From assembly GCA_003116875.1 (NCBI GenBank), contig BCKT01000016.1, positions 322,051 to 386,050 of the forward strand: 64,000 nt of DNA. Direction: 5' to 3'. Positions 46,801 to 58,416 of this stretch are shown here, piece by piece. The stretch comes from Takashimella koratensis (taxonomy: Eukaryota > Basidiomycota > Tremellomycetes > Trichosporonales > Tetragoniomycetaceae). Below the pieces are notes generated by a model. That model was not told the origin of the DNA. It made no database searches and saw nothing but the letters and a program-made list of their open reading frames with translations. Each line of letters opens with the position of its first letter. The stretch's first letter is position 1. The position numbers were made by a program, and so were the translations under genes.

Positions 46801-48540
46801 TCTACGATCTACGCGCGGACGTCGTACAGTGGCTACCCGACCAACACTGGGTACGCGCCTGCACCCGTTACCCAGCCGTCGAGCTACGCACCCCACCCCG
46901 TCGTCAACCCAGTCTACGCGGCTCCTCCTGCGCCAGCAACTTTCACCCAACCTCCGTCTGCCTATGCGCCTGCAAACCCGGCGCCATCCGCCTACACTCC
47001 TGCGGCCGCGCCCTCCGCCTACACCCCGGCAGCGCCTTCCCCTTACACCCCTGCCGCACCCTCCCCTTACGCTCCGAACCAGGCGTACCAGCCGGCTCCT
47101 TACAACACTGGCAATGGTTACCCTTCTGACCCGCAGCCGCACGGGTACGGCGCTCCCCAGGTCCAGGCGTACGATACAACTCAACTCCCTCCTGGTCCTC
47201 CCCCACGTGCCAACGGGTCTGTTTCCGACGGTCCACCCATCATCCCCGCGGCCCAACGACGCGATATCCCGGGCTGGAACGACGCGCCGAGCCTTGTTGC
47301 CCCCAAGCGACCCGCCAGCTCGATGCGCGAGACTCCCAAGCCCGCAGCGATCACTTCGCCCTTCCCCTTTGCGGAAATGTCGGGAGGGCTTCCAACTCCG
47401 CCAGCTGGTCCGGGGGGTATCACCTCGCCACCTCCTCGTGGCGCGCAACCTCCTCCACCTCCCCGCGGTGGTCCCCGCCCTACCTCGGCAGCTGCGACCC
47501 GTCCCCCGCCGCCTCCGCAACAGTTTGCCCCGCCCCCGCAGCAGCAGTTCGCGCCACCTCCCCAGCAGCAGCCACAACATCAGTTCGCCCCGCCGCCGTC
47601 CCAGCCGACATACGCTCCTCCTCCTCAGGCTCGCCCGCCACCCGCTGCTGCCCGCCCGCCCCCCCCTCAGGGCCGTGGCGGGCCCCCTCCCCCCGGCGTC
47701 ATGGCTGGCCCTCCCCCACGCGCACTCTCCCCTCTTGGTCCGGGCGGTCCCGCGCCGGCCTCCATCGCGTCCCAGATCCGCTCACCGCCCGCGGCTAACC
47801 AGGTCCCGCTCGCGGGGGCTAGCTCTCCGCCTGGGCCAGCACCGGGACAACGAATGGGTGGACCCCCTCCCCCTGGTCGCGCCTCTGCGCAGCCGACCCC
47901 AGCCCAGGCGCCCGCGTCCTTGCCCGAGCCCGTCACCCCTGCTACCCCGTCCAAGCCTACGCATCGTGAGTACACCCCCATGTTCCAGTGCTAATTTTTC
48001 CCAGCCCCAGGTGACCGATCGCATATCCCGGAGAAATCTCGACCCATCTTTGATATCTTTGCCTCGGAATTCTCTCGCGTCAAGCAAACCAACCTCCCGG
48101 TGAGTACGGCCCTGCTGTAAAAGAGACAACACTGACAAAGGCATCATGTTGATTGTGATCCCACAGCCACATGTGAAGAAGATTGTCGATGATACTGAGC
48201 GGCGTTTGAACATTCTCTACGATGCCCTCAATAACGAGACTGTCCCTGACGCTACGGTGGAATTGACGAAACGGATCGCGAGTGGTAAGTTGTTTTTCCT
48301 TGGAATTCTCTAGGTTTGATATCGGCAGCAATCTGCTTTGTGGAGTGGGACAATAGCTGATGAAAATAGCTGTGGGCGCACGCGACGCAAACACGGCGCT
48401 TGCGCTTCATGTCGAGCTGCTCACTTCCGCCACGGGCGAAACGACTGTTTGGGCGGTGAGTCTGATCCGTAATATCCAAAGACCTTGCGTTGATCTCCTT
48501 GTAGCCCGGAATCAAGCAACTCGTTCGATTGGGTCTTTGA
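43861..48540 (+). CDS. SEC31: COPII outer-coat protein Sec31
   Basis: Forms the COPII cage with Sec13 at ER exit sites. About 1,400 aa. The N-terminal propeller starts [16 protein letters not shown] and includes [84 protein letters not shown] and [20 protein letters not shown]. The central helical solenoid covers about residues 400-770 ([34 protein letters not shown]). Then comes a Pro/Gln/Ala-rich region with repeats of the type AYTPAAPSP (46970-47090). The C-terminal helical domain runs from about [20 protein letters not shown] to [13 protein letters not shown]. Four 5' introns are 32, 34, 32 and 31 nt long. The last exon adds 11 residues. Start ATG is at the end of a CA/C-rich leader. Confidence 0.95.
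46970..47090 (+). repeat. SEC31: Tandem coding repeat in SEC31 (A/S-Y-T/A-P-A-A-P-S-P type)
   Basis: Imperfect tandem copies of a 24-30 nt unit encode successive [25 protein letters not shown] and YAPNQ segments in the proline-rich linker. The repeat keeps the reading frame. Confidence 0.75.
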
Positions 48541-49375
48541 GCAGAAAGAGAGGACGTACTCTTCCACCCTTGTCAAAATCTCACGTAGTCTGCTTGTTGA
48601 TCAAACCCACGCCCCAACCAAACCTACATACCTCACCTACCTCACACAACGCTTCATACATCTTCTAGTCGTAGCCCTCTCCTTGTAACGAACAAAACTG
48701 AAATGTCTCCATGACAGAAGCAGATCATGACGGCAGTGACGTCGAACAAAGCTCTTTATGAGCATTTGGGCTTGGGTGCATTGGCAGCTAGAACCTGAAC
48801 CAAACAACATGACACACGCCTACAAATGACGCCAAAGCTGTCCCAGCCTCTGAAGTGCTAGGGACCACCTACGTCGTTTGTTCTACTGACCTGGCTAGGA
48901 AGCGAAAATCCGAATCAATAGTCCAAACCGTGACTCGAATCGATTAGTCAGTATCAGGCGTGAACCCCGCTTTGCGCATCAGTCGTGACACCTGGGATGC
49001 TTGGACAACTTTGGCGCGGCTCCCAGACTGCTCTCACTCGCTTGACCTGTCGAACACTTGGTGCGTGACACGTCGACAGTTGATTGTTCCACCTTCTGAT
49101 AGCTCACCAGGCGGGCTCAAAAGGGTGCGTCGGCTTTTTGAAAGTCGAGGTTTCCATGGCTAGGAGCAACACAACTGATGACGAAGCACCGAAACGTATG
49201 CATCTCTGGCAACTATACACATGGCTCTAAACCCGTTTGGATTGTTCTGCTTCTCCGACTCTAGAGAGGGTAGCCTAAACCGCTTCGATCGGCCTCTCCT
49301 TGCTCTATTTCGCCCAAGTCACTCAGACGAACTCCTGCCGCCGCCGCGCTTACAAACTCGCTCCAACGCTCTCGC
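48541..49375. other. Convergent 3' region of SEC31 and FRS2
   Basis: About 0.8 kb that should hold the two 3' UTRs. A stretch at 48718-48798 (plus) looks like a terminal exon after a CAG acceptor and reads KQIMTAVTSNKALYEHLGLG and onward to a TGA, but no upstream exon is recognised. Nothing else is supported. Confidence 0.4.
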
Positions 49376-51435
49376 TTAGTCGTCGCCCTTCTCAAGACGG
49401 ACAGCCGCGCGCTTCTTGACCTGGTCGAGATCCGTTCGGTGGCCGACGAGCGTACGGATGTCCTGGATCTTGTACCTAAGAGAAGTTAGATTAGGTTATC
49501 CTAAACAGGGGGGGGGAAACGCCGACCACACTCACTTGATCATTGTTGGGCGCTCGAGAGACATACCCCAGCCGAGGACGCGGACGCCCTTGGGCAGACC
49601 CATAGGTTCCAGCATCTCCGGTCGGAACATACCCGACTGCAAAGATCAGCAAGAGCTTGAACACACTAGTGGATAAACTCACGTTGGCAATCTCAATCCA
49701 CTTGCCCAAACCCTCATGGTAAGAGAAAACCTCCATACTCGGCTCGGTGTACGGGTTGTACGCCGGCTTGAAACGGAGCTTGTGGTTGCCCGTCTTGGCG
49801 AAGAACTCGGACATGAACCCTGACGACGTCAGCACGAGTCTGAATGTGGTTTACAGATACTCACCGACAAGGTGACCCAAGGTAATGTTGTAGTCGGCGA
49901 CGACACCCTCAACTTGGTGGAACTCGGCGAGATGTGTAGCATCGGTGGCTTCGTTTCTGAAAGTGAGCCAACATCCACAGCTCATTGCTTACCGGAAGAC
50001 ACGGTCGATCGAGTACATCTTGGTGGGCTTGAACCCTCCGGGCTGGTTGGCAAGCTTGTACAACATAGCAGTCGAGACTGCGGTGGTGTGGGTACGAAGC
50101 AAGAGCTTTTCACTCTCCTCTTTCGAGAACGGAGCGCGGTATCCGATCGAACCGTAGCCTCCTTCCTCGTGCGTCTTGCGCACACGCTCGTAGTAGTCTT
50201 CATCGGGTGGAAGGGCCTTGACGGGGTCTTTTCGTCAGTCCTGCCTGAGGTGTGTACTCACCTTTCACGTAGAAGGTATCCTGGACTTCTCGAGCCGGGT
50301 GTTGCTGAGGGACGAACATGGCGTCAAAGTTCCAGAACGCAGACTCGACGAAACGGTCCGTTGGCATCTCGGTGAATCTGACGTCAGCCCAGATCTACTA
50401 CCATGACCCACCCCATGTCGAAGAAGATTTGCCTGAACTCCTCGCGGACCTTGAGCAACGGGTGGAGTGCGCCACCCTCAGTCGGCTGGCCAGCAGCGGC
50501 AAAGTTGTATTGCTTGAACGCGGCGTCCTTCCACGACCCACTACGCCGTCAGCTCAGGAGTCGACCCAACTCACGATTGGAGCATCTCAACCGTCAAGTC
50601 TGTGTCGTACTTCTTCACCTCGAGGGCGAACTGCGGGCCCTTGCGGATAGAGTAGTACTGGCTTTTCCTACACTGTCAGCTTGACCCGAGCCTCGTGCTT
50701 ACCGAGTAACAACGAGCTTGCGCTTCTGCAAGTCCTTGAGCAGCGCATCCCCACCAGGGTGGTTCCCACTATCCCGGATAACTCGAAGTTGAACCGCCGT
50801 CTCGTCCACTGGTGCCTCGGCCTTGTCACGTCAGCTTCCACCGTGCTAACCCAAGATCCAAGGGACACTCACCGCTCGCACAAATCCTGCACCGTCCTTT
50901 GCGATCCACTTGTTCTTGAACGCTCGACCCTGGCCAACCTTGGTCACGTCCGCGCCGATGAGTTTCTGCGCGGGTTAGCTTTCGCGCAAAGACCTTGGAC
51001 AGTTTCACTCACACTGAGCTCAGGGATGGTGACGGGCTCGCCTTGGCCCTTGTGCGGTAAGGCCTCCCACACTCGGTACTCGTGCGATCCACTCTCGGCA
51101 ATCTGCTCTCCTTCCTCGGTGAGGCCGTACGTGGTGACCGTGTGCTGCGTCGACTCGACCATCTAATACGGGTCAGTTGATTCGACCCGAGCCCGCGTCC
51201 AATCATCACCCCGAGACACGCTCAAGCCTAGCTGACTCAAAAGAATGACACCAACCTCTTTACTGCCCAAACTGTCAAGAGCACCCTTGACAACACCAGT
51301 CGCTTCGTTACTATCCATCGCAATCCCGCCAACGACCAGTACCCGCGAATCGGCGATGACGCCCTCCTTGTCCGAGTCGAGAGACGCGAGGATGGCGAGC
51401 TGGACGGCGTCTGACGTGGGGAGTGTTGCCGCCAT
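49376..51435 (-). CDS. FRS2: Cytosolic phenylalanyl-tRNA synthetase alpha subunit
   Basis: Class II aminoacyl-tRNA synthetase; the alpha subunit carries the catalytic core of the (alpha-beta)2 enzyme. The N-terminal helix-turn-helix-like domains contain [26 protein letters not shown] and [20 protein letters not shown]. The core has [82 protein letters not shown] (motif 2 area), [37 protein letters not shown] and [19 protein letters not shown] (motif 3 area). These follow eukaryotic FARSA closely. It ends AVRLEKGDD. About twelve exons with several introns near 34 nt, for instance between FYVK and DPVKALPPD. Catalytic residues look intact. The start at 51435 has the context CCGCCATG in the family-typical position. 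Confidence 0.95.
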
Positions 51436-52145
51436 GATTGTGAAGTGGTGTAGAGGTGGGGTCAGTGTTGAATGGATTAAGGTGGAAAAAATCGAAAGAT
51501 GAAAAGGGATCCTTGTCGTTGACTCGGTCTTTTTTTCCCCTTGTGGCAATTCACCCACCAAGCCCAGCAAAAGCCCACCCAGCGTGAGCACCAACCAGGA
51601 CGACCACAGTAGCATTGATTACAGCGCCTTGTATCGAGCAGCCTCGGAGGTAGGTGAGATGCTTTGGATACTGAGCTGCAAACGGGCGCTATTCTATTCA
51701 AGAATCTTCAAGTTCATGGCGTCGCCCCAAGGGGCGGAAGCGTAGTGTAAGTGCTAAATTCTGTCCCCAGGTTTGCCTGAGAGAGAATCATTGCGACCAC
51801 CAAAAAGACGATCGAATCGTGCCTGCAATAGTAGTCTGGCAATCCCTCTTGCGCCGCAGACCGATGATCAGTCAAACAGGGTCGTTGTGTGTCGTTGTGT
51901 AAGACCCATCATGCATTCCTACTGGAGGATACAAAAGTTGCAACTGCAAATGTTTTCTACCAACTCCACCTTTGAAGATTGACTGTATCTCATTAACTTC
52001 GACCCCTCCATTCCCGTCCAGAAAACCTCAGCTCACCATCGTCCAGCGTTCGACAATACTTTCTGCCTCGATATTCGTCTCCACAAACCCCCCAGTCGGA
52101 TTGTTTGTGACTACTGAACGTGAACAGCAAATGAGACTCAGGATG
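51436..52145. other. FRS2 upstream region and 3' flank of the first MFS gene
   Basis: About 0.7 kb. The FRS2 promoter should lie here; the leader is CT-rich on the minus strand. No TATA box and no further gene seen. Confidence 0.4.
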
Positions 52146-54373
52146 TTAAAGCTTTTTCTCCTCGTCCAAAGGCATCAACGCGGCGTCGTTGGCGGTGAGA
52201 ACGACCTCGTTGACGGTGGCCGAGAGGTCCGTGTCCACAATCACATTGATCTCCCTGCCGTCGATCTGAATTTATTAGTGATCAAGTCTCTATCAAATAG
52301 CTCACCTCTGCCTCGATCTCCTCGAGAGTCTTGTTCCTCGTCTCGGGGTAGAAGAAGTACACGCCAAGGATCCAGAAAACGTAGAAGAAGGCATACCTAT
52401 GGCCCTGTCAGTCTCGCCTTAAGCCGTTGACCTACACGACGAAGAACCACCACTTCAAATTGGCCAGGCCAACTGGGTTTACGTATCGCGTAACGACACC
52501 ATTGAGGTCCGAGACCACCAAGAACCACACGAGACCCTTGGCTCGGAGGGCACCCGACATAATTTCGGCGACATATGCAAAGTAAACTGGGTTGAGACCA
52601 ATGTTGTAAAATGCCGATTCGGTCCAGATAAACCCGATGACAGCATAACCAAGTTGATTGTTGCCACTCTTGGCGTACTGAGAGGCACAGACGGTGACAG
52701 CGATGTGAGCGAGAGCCATACCGCCGAACCCGGTGAGGAGCATTTTACGACGGCCGACGTAAATGCTGAGGGTGCTTCCGAAGATGGCGCAGACTAGCTC
52801 GACAATGTCGAGACCACCGTTGAACTCGAGCTGCTGCAACGTGCTTGTGATACTGGGATGGAGTAAGCCTGGATGAAACCCCGAATGATCTAAGTAGAAC
52901 AACTTACCCGGCTTGCTTAAGGATCTGAGGGTTGTAGTAGGTGACGATACCCTGTGAGGTCCACGCAATTGAAGTGGCGAAGAGAGCGACAATGCCCATT
53001 CGTCGACGGTTGGCCTTGCCCTTGAAAGCCTTGACCCATGTCATCTCGCCTGCGCTAAATCAGCTCTCTCCTTCATGTTTGACTTGGAATTCCAGTGTTA
53101 AACAAGTACAGTATACTCACCGTTGTTGATGCGAGCGGCTTCGATGGTTTGAGCAATCTCGTTGATCTCAGCAATGACATACTCGTCTTGCATGTCTCCG
53201 TTTGCGTGGTACTTGAACAAGATAGCAGCAGCCTCCTCGGTCCGTCCTTTGCTCATCAACCAACGCGGGGACTCGGGGGTCCAAAAAATCAAGCAGAAAG
53301 TCCAAGCAGCGAAGCAGACCTTTTTAAAAAAAAAAGTCAGCCAAACTTCCTTGCGTCGTCCCCCACTGGTGCTGTAGACTTACTTGGAGCAAGGTAGGAA
53401 GCTGGGCCGAGTCAGCGATGAATGGCAAGTGACCAGAAGAAGGTGCTTACTCTCCATTGCCAAGAGCCAGTCATGTGAAGGGCAGTTCCGTAGCATGCCC
53501 AACTAGCGACAAGAGCACCGATATACTAAAATTTGGTCAGCAACGCCTCGGTTTCGTTTGAATGAGGCTGGACATACCCAGAGGACTTGAAAATAAGGAG
53601 TCATGGCAATTCGGTACTGGGGGTGCGAAATCTCGTTGACATATGCCGCTCCCGACGAGGAAACGGCCATGTTTCCTGTACTTCATCAGTCTTGCTTTTG
53701 GCACACGCACTTACCGAAGCCGACGATAAATCGCCCAGCACCGTACTGAACGGCAGAGTACGAAAAGGTCTGAACAAAGATACCAGCGACTGCGATGGAA
53801 GATCCGTAGAGCAAGGCCGCCCTGCGTCCGAAGCGGTCGCTAACGTAGGCACTGGGCCAAGCACCCACAACAGCTCCGATACTGGAAATGGCACTGATGA
53901 CACCTACAAAAGTCAGCGAAGTGTTCAAGGCACAAAGGTAGGACACAACGGAAAACTAACCGAGCGACGAAGAGTTGGGGTTGCCAACCGCGCCAAGGAA
54001 AGAGGAAACTGTCTCGGTTAGTGCCAAGAAGATTTGCGAGTTACATACGACTCTGAAGGTTGTTGACTGTGTTTGTCAGCTTCACGTCATGAAGACAAGT
54101 CCATGCACAGCGCTGGCTACTCACGGAGCGAGTTGTCAAACCCAGAAGTGATGTAGCACATAAAGTACGCGAGGAGGACTGGGAGTCAGATTTTCTCTCT
54201 TTGAAGTGACTTACTCCCATGGAGTCTGAGGAGACCGGGGTCTTTCCACCAGTGGGGACTGTAGAACGACAGGTCAATTCAATTCTTGCAATGGATGGAT
54301 CGACCGAAGAGACATACGCGATGTTGTTGCGGAGACCGCTAAGCTTGCCGGAGAGATTGTTGGTGTTCAACAT
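52146..54373 (-). CDS. Sugar-porter MFS transporter (first of three)
   Basis: Probable plasma-membrane proton symporter or facilitator for a sugar or related compound. Starts MLNTNNLSGKLSGLRNNIAP, then HWWKDPGLLRLHGI, the first membrane helix LLAYFMCYITSGFDNSL, SSIGAVVGAWPSAYVSDRFG with the GRR loop (DRFGRRAALLYG), the PESPRWLMSKGRTEEA motif after helix 6, FKYHANGDMQDEYVI, YVGRRKMLLTG in the second half, SGALRAKGLVWF, and the final PETRNKTLEEIEAE. These are the standard sugar-porter signatures. There are many small exons, including an 18-nt one (54049-54066). The intron before VCFAAW has an odd A-rich acceptor (taaaaag). It groups loosely with fungal lactose/hexose-type porters; substrate unknown. 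It differs clearly from the two plus-strand paralogs in the same locus. Confidence 0.9.
54049..54066 (-). other. 18-nt internal exon of the first MFS gene
   Basis: Minus-strand exon between acceptor CAG (54067-54069) and donor GTATGT. It adds the residues LNNLQS between SL and LSSFLGAVGNP and keeps the frame. Confidence 0.75.
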
Positions 54374-55140
54374 GTTGCGAAGCGAGGGACAAGGGTGTAG
54401 AGAGAAAGTTAGACGAAGCACAGGGGACAAGGAAAGGGACTTTTAGAGGCGTAATATAACCATGTTCAGTCCAGGGATCAAATCGCGATTGGGTCAGATG
54501 ATAAGAAATCAGCTTAGAACACCTCCTTCACGCCCCCCAATACCCCGGCGGGTCCGTGGGACCGACGCACCTTCTAGACACACCATTCTGCTGTCGGCGA
54601 AAAGTCAGGTGAGGGGTTAGGGGGGTGGGGCGGGTGCAGCCGACGGCTATCAACCAGTTTGCTGCGCAGCGTGTCTACTCGGTCTGGTCTAGCAGTTCGT
54701 CGGCGAAGTGCCGTCCCAAAGGCTTTGATAACAATAGACGGAAAGCTCCGAAAACTGACCCGTTTAGGATGAAAACGCCATGGAGGGCACCGTGCCACAA
54801 ATAGACTAGTATGGAAAAGCCCTTTGCCGGCACGGAAATCCCCCAGCAAGGAAGTGCATGATGTGAAAGGCGAACGGCGACGGGAAATGCAACGCGGGAA
54901 ATGAGAACGAATGACCACGGAAAACCCGTGGTGCCGTGGTGCCGTGGTGCGATAATGCCGTGGTGCCGTGGTGCGGTGATGCCTTGGTGCCGTGGGCCCC
55001 GGTATCGATGCACGGAGGTCCTGTTCCTCGGCTCGAGATAACAATGGCACCTGGTCGTCTGTCGCTCGACAGAAGCTCTTTGCCCTTTTCAACCATCCCT
55101 CACTTTGAAATTATCGGACCTTGACTGTCGAGACCCGGAA
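54374..55140. promoter_or_regulatory. Divergent promoter between MFS gene 1 and the PhyH-like gene
   Basis: 767 bp between outward-facing starts. It holds an 8-bp tandem array (54926-54997) about 145 bp before the PhyH-like ATG. On the MFS side there is a TATATT word (54453-54458, minus) and a GC box CCGGGG (54543-54548, minus) that fits the fungal Mig1/CreA consensus SYGGRG. Regulatory meaning is inferred. Confidence 0.45.
54926..54997 (+). repeat. 8-bp tandem array, nine units of CCGTGGTG type
   Basis: Nine contiguous 8-mers: five perfect CCGTGGTG (units 1, 2, 3, 5, 6) and four variants (CGATAATG, CGGTGATG, CCTTGGTG, CCGTGGGC). Units 1-3 and 5-6 are exact neighbours. The 8-nt period is not a multiple of three, and the array lies in non-coding DNA. 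Confidence 0.95.
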
Positions 55141-56319
55141 ATGACTACATACCTCGACGATTTGGAGACCAAGGGCTTTGCTGTGGTCAAAGGCGTTTTG
55201 TCTCCCGAGGCCTCCGAGTCGTATCGTAGCCAAGGCTACGACTGGCTCGAACGACTCGCTCCCGCGTTCCAACGCGACGACAAGAGCACCTGGCATGTGA
55301 AGAACCTCCCGCCCCACGCCAAAGGAGGGATGTATCAGCTTGGTGGAGTAGCGCATGAACAATTTTTTTGGGACTTGAAGTGTGAACAAGCCATTATCGA
55401 CGCGTTTGCGGCAATCTGGAAGACAAAAGACTTGTTGGTCTCGTTCGGTAAGTCCGAGGTCTGTAGCAGTGGCTGATGAAGCAGATGGGATGAACTTCGC
55501 GCTGCCACTTCCCAACGAACAATACGTCCATGGTGGGAAGCCTTGGCCTCACGTGAGTCTTGCCTCTCGGAAGCTGCTGACTTCTCCCTAGGTCGACCAG
55601 TCTCCACTTCGCACCCACCTCCACTGCGTTCAGGGCATCATGGCGCTGGTACGCCGTCGCCGTGACTGTCCTGTCATCCACTGACGAGTCCGACAGACCG
55701 AGAGTGGACCCACCGATGGCGGTCTCATGGTCCTGCGGGGCTCGAAGGCTCTTTACTCGCAGTTCTTCGAGGCGCACGAGAGAGACAAGGTCAGTGAAGC
55801 AAAGTTGAGTCGGAGCACTCTATCCTGACAGCAGGCAGCCGGAAAGCGGGTGGCCGCAGAATGACCTCTACTTGCACACCGAGGAGCAGTTGCAGTGGTT
55901 CTACGACCGAGGTTGCGAGTGGGAGAAGATCTGTTGCAATCCCGGTGACTTGTTGCTCTGGGACAGCCGGTGTATCCATTACGGAGAGGTGCCACGGAAC
56001 GGCAAGGGCCGTGTCGCTGCTTGTGAGTAAACTCGGCGGGACGCAGACTAAATGAGTCAGATATTTGCTACAAGCCAGCATCGATGATCACGCCTGAGGG
56101 ACTTGAGTTGCGAAAAGAGGCTTTCACCGAATCTCGCAACACGGTGAGTCTTGTAGCGTATCTCAATATCATGCTGATGCGATTCAGACACACGATCCTG
56201 TGATTGTCAGAATTCAACCCATAAAGTCAGAGTACAACGCGTACCCACTAGTGCCACTGGCACCACCCGTTCTGACCGAGACGGGCAAGAAGTTGGCTGG
56301 ATTGGTACCCTATGCTTGA
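55141..56319 (+). CDS. Phytanoyl-CoA dioxygenase (PhyH)-like Fe(II)/2-oxoglutarate enzyme
   Basis: Probable non-heme iron oxygenase of about 307 aa. The Fe ligands are visible: the HxD pair at about His125/Asp127 (KPWPHVDQSP) and a distal His near 222 (DSRCIHYGEVPR). The 2-oxoglutarate-binding basic residue is likely the Arg in NGKGRVAAYIC. Other PhyH features are THLHCVQGIMAL, DGGLMVLRGSKAL and NPGDLLLWDSR. The fold start reads LETKGFAVVKGVLSPEA. Seven exons with short introns (for example 42 nt after PWPH). The exon starting PESGWPQNDLY uses the third of three close AG acceptors. The substrate is unknown; fungal members act on diverse hydrophobic or secondary-metabolite substrates. It sits head-to-head with MFS gene 1 and directly upstream of the cyclase-family gene. 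Confidence 0.88.
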
Positions 56320-56722
56320 GGGGCGAACAATGCATGAGCAAGCCATCAACATGATTACCAAAAAAGTGCGAGGGCCTCGGTTTGACGGAGCCGTGAGTCG
56401 ACATGTGTAAGGACAGACTTACCTTGTCATGGGAGTCGCTGAAAGAGCCCGGTTGTGCATGATCCGGTTTCAACTTGATGAGAACATCTGGTCCCATGAC
56501 TCCTGTCGGCTTTGCAACCCGGCTCCTCTTGATCAACCGCCGGGCGTTATCCATTCGGAGATGTCCTTCGGTGCTACTATCAGCAGCAAGACTGTTAATC
56601 TTACATGGAAAGGCGTTCTGCCGCTTGAGATTGTGCTTTTAATAGATTCTCCTGGCGGGGAACAGTCCCCACCCCAACAGGAAATCGGTTACTAAGGTCC
56701 GAGTTTCACCGACGCACCGACG
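56320..56722. promoter_or_regulatory. Intergenic region upstream of the cyclase-family gene
   Basis: About 400 bp between two plus-strand genes; the promoter of the downstream gene and terminator of the upstream one are expected here. No clear motif. Confidence 0.4.
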
Positions 56723-57887
56723 ATGTCCAGCATTCCACCTTTCGCGTCGCTACCTCTGGATCCCAACGGCCCGGCATACAATGCATGGGGACTGTATGGG
56801 CCAGATGACGAGCTGGGGACGTTGAACCTCATTACGCCCGACGCTGTGAAGCGAGGGCGTGATGCAATTGTCGAGGGCAAAGCCATCAGTCTCAAGTGAG
56901 TAGAGTCTAGCTTCGTCGTGCTGATGCGCTTCTATAGCCTGCCTATGAATGCAAGGTCCGTCTTAACGAGACGCGACACGTTTGAGCACAAGATGTGAGC
57001 TGGAGCGGTTTGCGCAGCTGATGACTTGCAGCTTTGCAGGGGATACGATGAGCAACGATGATATAGTGACGTTCAACACCCAAGTTACTACCCAATGGGA
57101 TGGCTTGCGTCACTGCCCCTTCCACGACTTCCCTACCAAAGGCGATGCACGGTGAGTGAAGTAATACTGGCAGCTCGCTGAGACTGGCAGCTTTTACATG
57201 GGAATGACTTGGGAGGAATCACGCGATGCGGCGAGTGAACGCCTTGGAGTTCAGAGTAAGCTCGTTAAAGACCGAACAACGTCGCTGACTGCCAAGACTA
57301 TGCCAAGCACCCGATCACGACCCGAGCTCACCTGCTTGATGTACCGCTGCTTCTTGAAAAGCACGCCGAGTTTGGCCCGTGGGATGCAACCAGTGGGAAG
57401 ACTAGTCGAATCAGTGCCGAAATGCTCGAAGCCTGCAGCCAGATGTCTGGCATCACTTGGGCACCTGGAGACGTCTGCGTCCTTCGAACTGGGTTCACCG
57501 AAGCTGTGGAGGCTTTGACCGACGAACAATTCCGCGCCAAGCAGCCATTCCAAGCATCCGGGGTCGATCAAGGCGAGGCGATCTTCAAATGGCACTGGGA
57601 ACGAGGAATTGCAGCAGTTGCAACTGACACGTGAGTAGAGTTCCCGTGGAATATAATGGCTCACTACGATTTGCAGCATTGGGTACGAAGCGAGTCCTAA
57701 GACCATGCCCATGTGTCACAACGTCTTCTTGGCCTCGTGGGGGATGCCCATTGGAGAGCTGTTCGACCTCAGGGAGCTGGCTCAAGAGTGTCAGAAGCGC
57801 AAGAATTGGACCTTCTTCTTTACTAGCATGCCTCTGGTTCTTGTAGGAGGTATTGCTTCACCGGCTAATGCCCAGGCAATCCTTTGA
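56723..57887 (+). CDS. Cyclase-family metal-dependent hydrolase (PF04199 type)
   Basis: About 320 aa. The family contains kynurenine formamidase-like amidohydrolases and poorly known fungal enzymes. Visible features: YGPDDELGTLNLITPDAV, the start shared by fungal members; FEHKIFAGDTMSNDDIVTFN; TTQWDGLRHCPFHDFP, which occupies the place of the HxGTHxDxPxH metal motif; THLLDVP-like TRAHLLDVPLLLEKHAEFG; GDVCVLRTGF; and the C-terminal MPMCHNVFLASWGMPIGELF with FFFTSMPLVLVGGIASPANA. The QWDGLRH variant is usual in this fungal branch, so the lack of the textbook motif does not imply inactivity. Six or so exons; exon 1 is 56723-56895. Substrate unknown. Position between transporters and a PhyH-like oxygenase suggests a catabolic role (inference). 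Confidence 0.86.
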
Positions 57888-58416
57888 TCCATTCTTGGCT
57901 ACGGCAACAACGGGGCTGGATGATTTGTATCTACAATATGCATCTGTGACTTGAAAGAACGAAAAAACTCTTATGCCTGACCTGACACCCACCGTGTTAC
58001 CTGACCTCCCTGGTGCTCGTGAAATGGGGTTTTGATGGACTGCACTGCAAGAACGAGGTTGGGCTTGGGCCGCGAGAGCTACGATACCATAGCAGCAACT
58101 ATTTTTACGGCGTTGAGACCGGTAATGGATAGCCGGAGATTTGTGAGATCCATTGATAGGATTACGACGTCATGGATTAGCAGTCGACCCGACGAATGAG
58201 CCGCCAAAGCAACCGACATATCATCACATGACTCGATGTCTCATAGGAAAACCCTTGGATGCACCAAGCCAATCAAACCAGTTCTCGACCCCTCTTGGGG
58301 ACTGACACGGGGCCGGGGCACCCGTCAGCCCGAGTAGATTAACCGGGGCCACGCGGGGGGTATAAGATCCCACTCATCCCTTCGCACTCTTCCTTAACCC
58401 GCCGACCGATCTCGCA
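57888..58416. promoter_or_regulatory. Promoter region of MFS gene 2
   Basis: About 530 bp upstream of the second MFS gene. Contains CCAATC (58269 area), three GC boxes fitting SYGGRG (58313-58318, 58343-58348, 58353-58358) and a TATA word directly after them. No gene is present. Confidence 0.5.
58343..58367 (+). promoter_or_regulatory. GC boxes and TATA word before MFS gene 2
   Basis: CCGGGG and GCGGGG lie 5 bp apart and only 2 bp before TATAAGA (58361-58367), which is about 50 bp before the ATG. GC boxes of this form are bound by Mig1/CreA-type repressors in other fungi; here this is an inference from the consensus alone. Confidence 0.45.
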
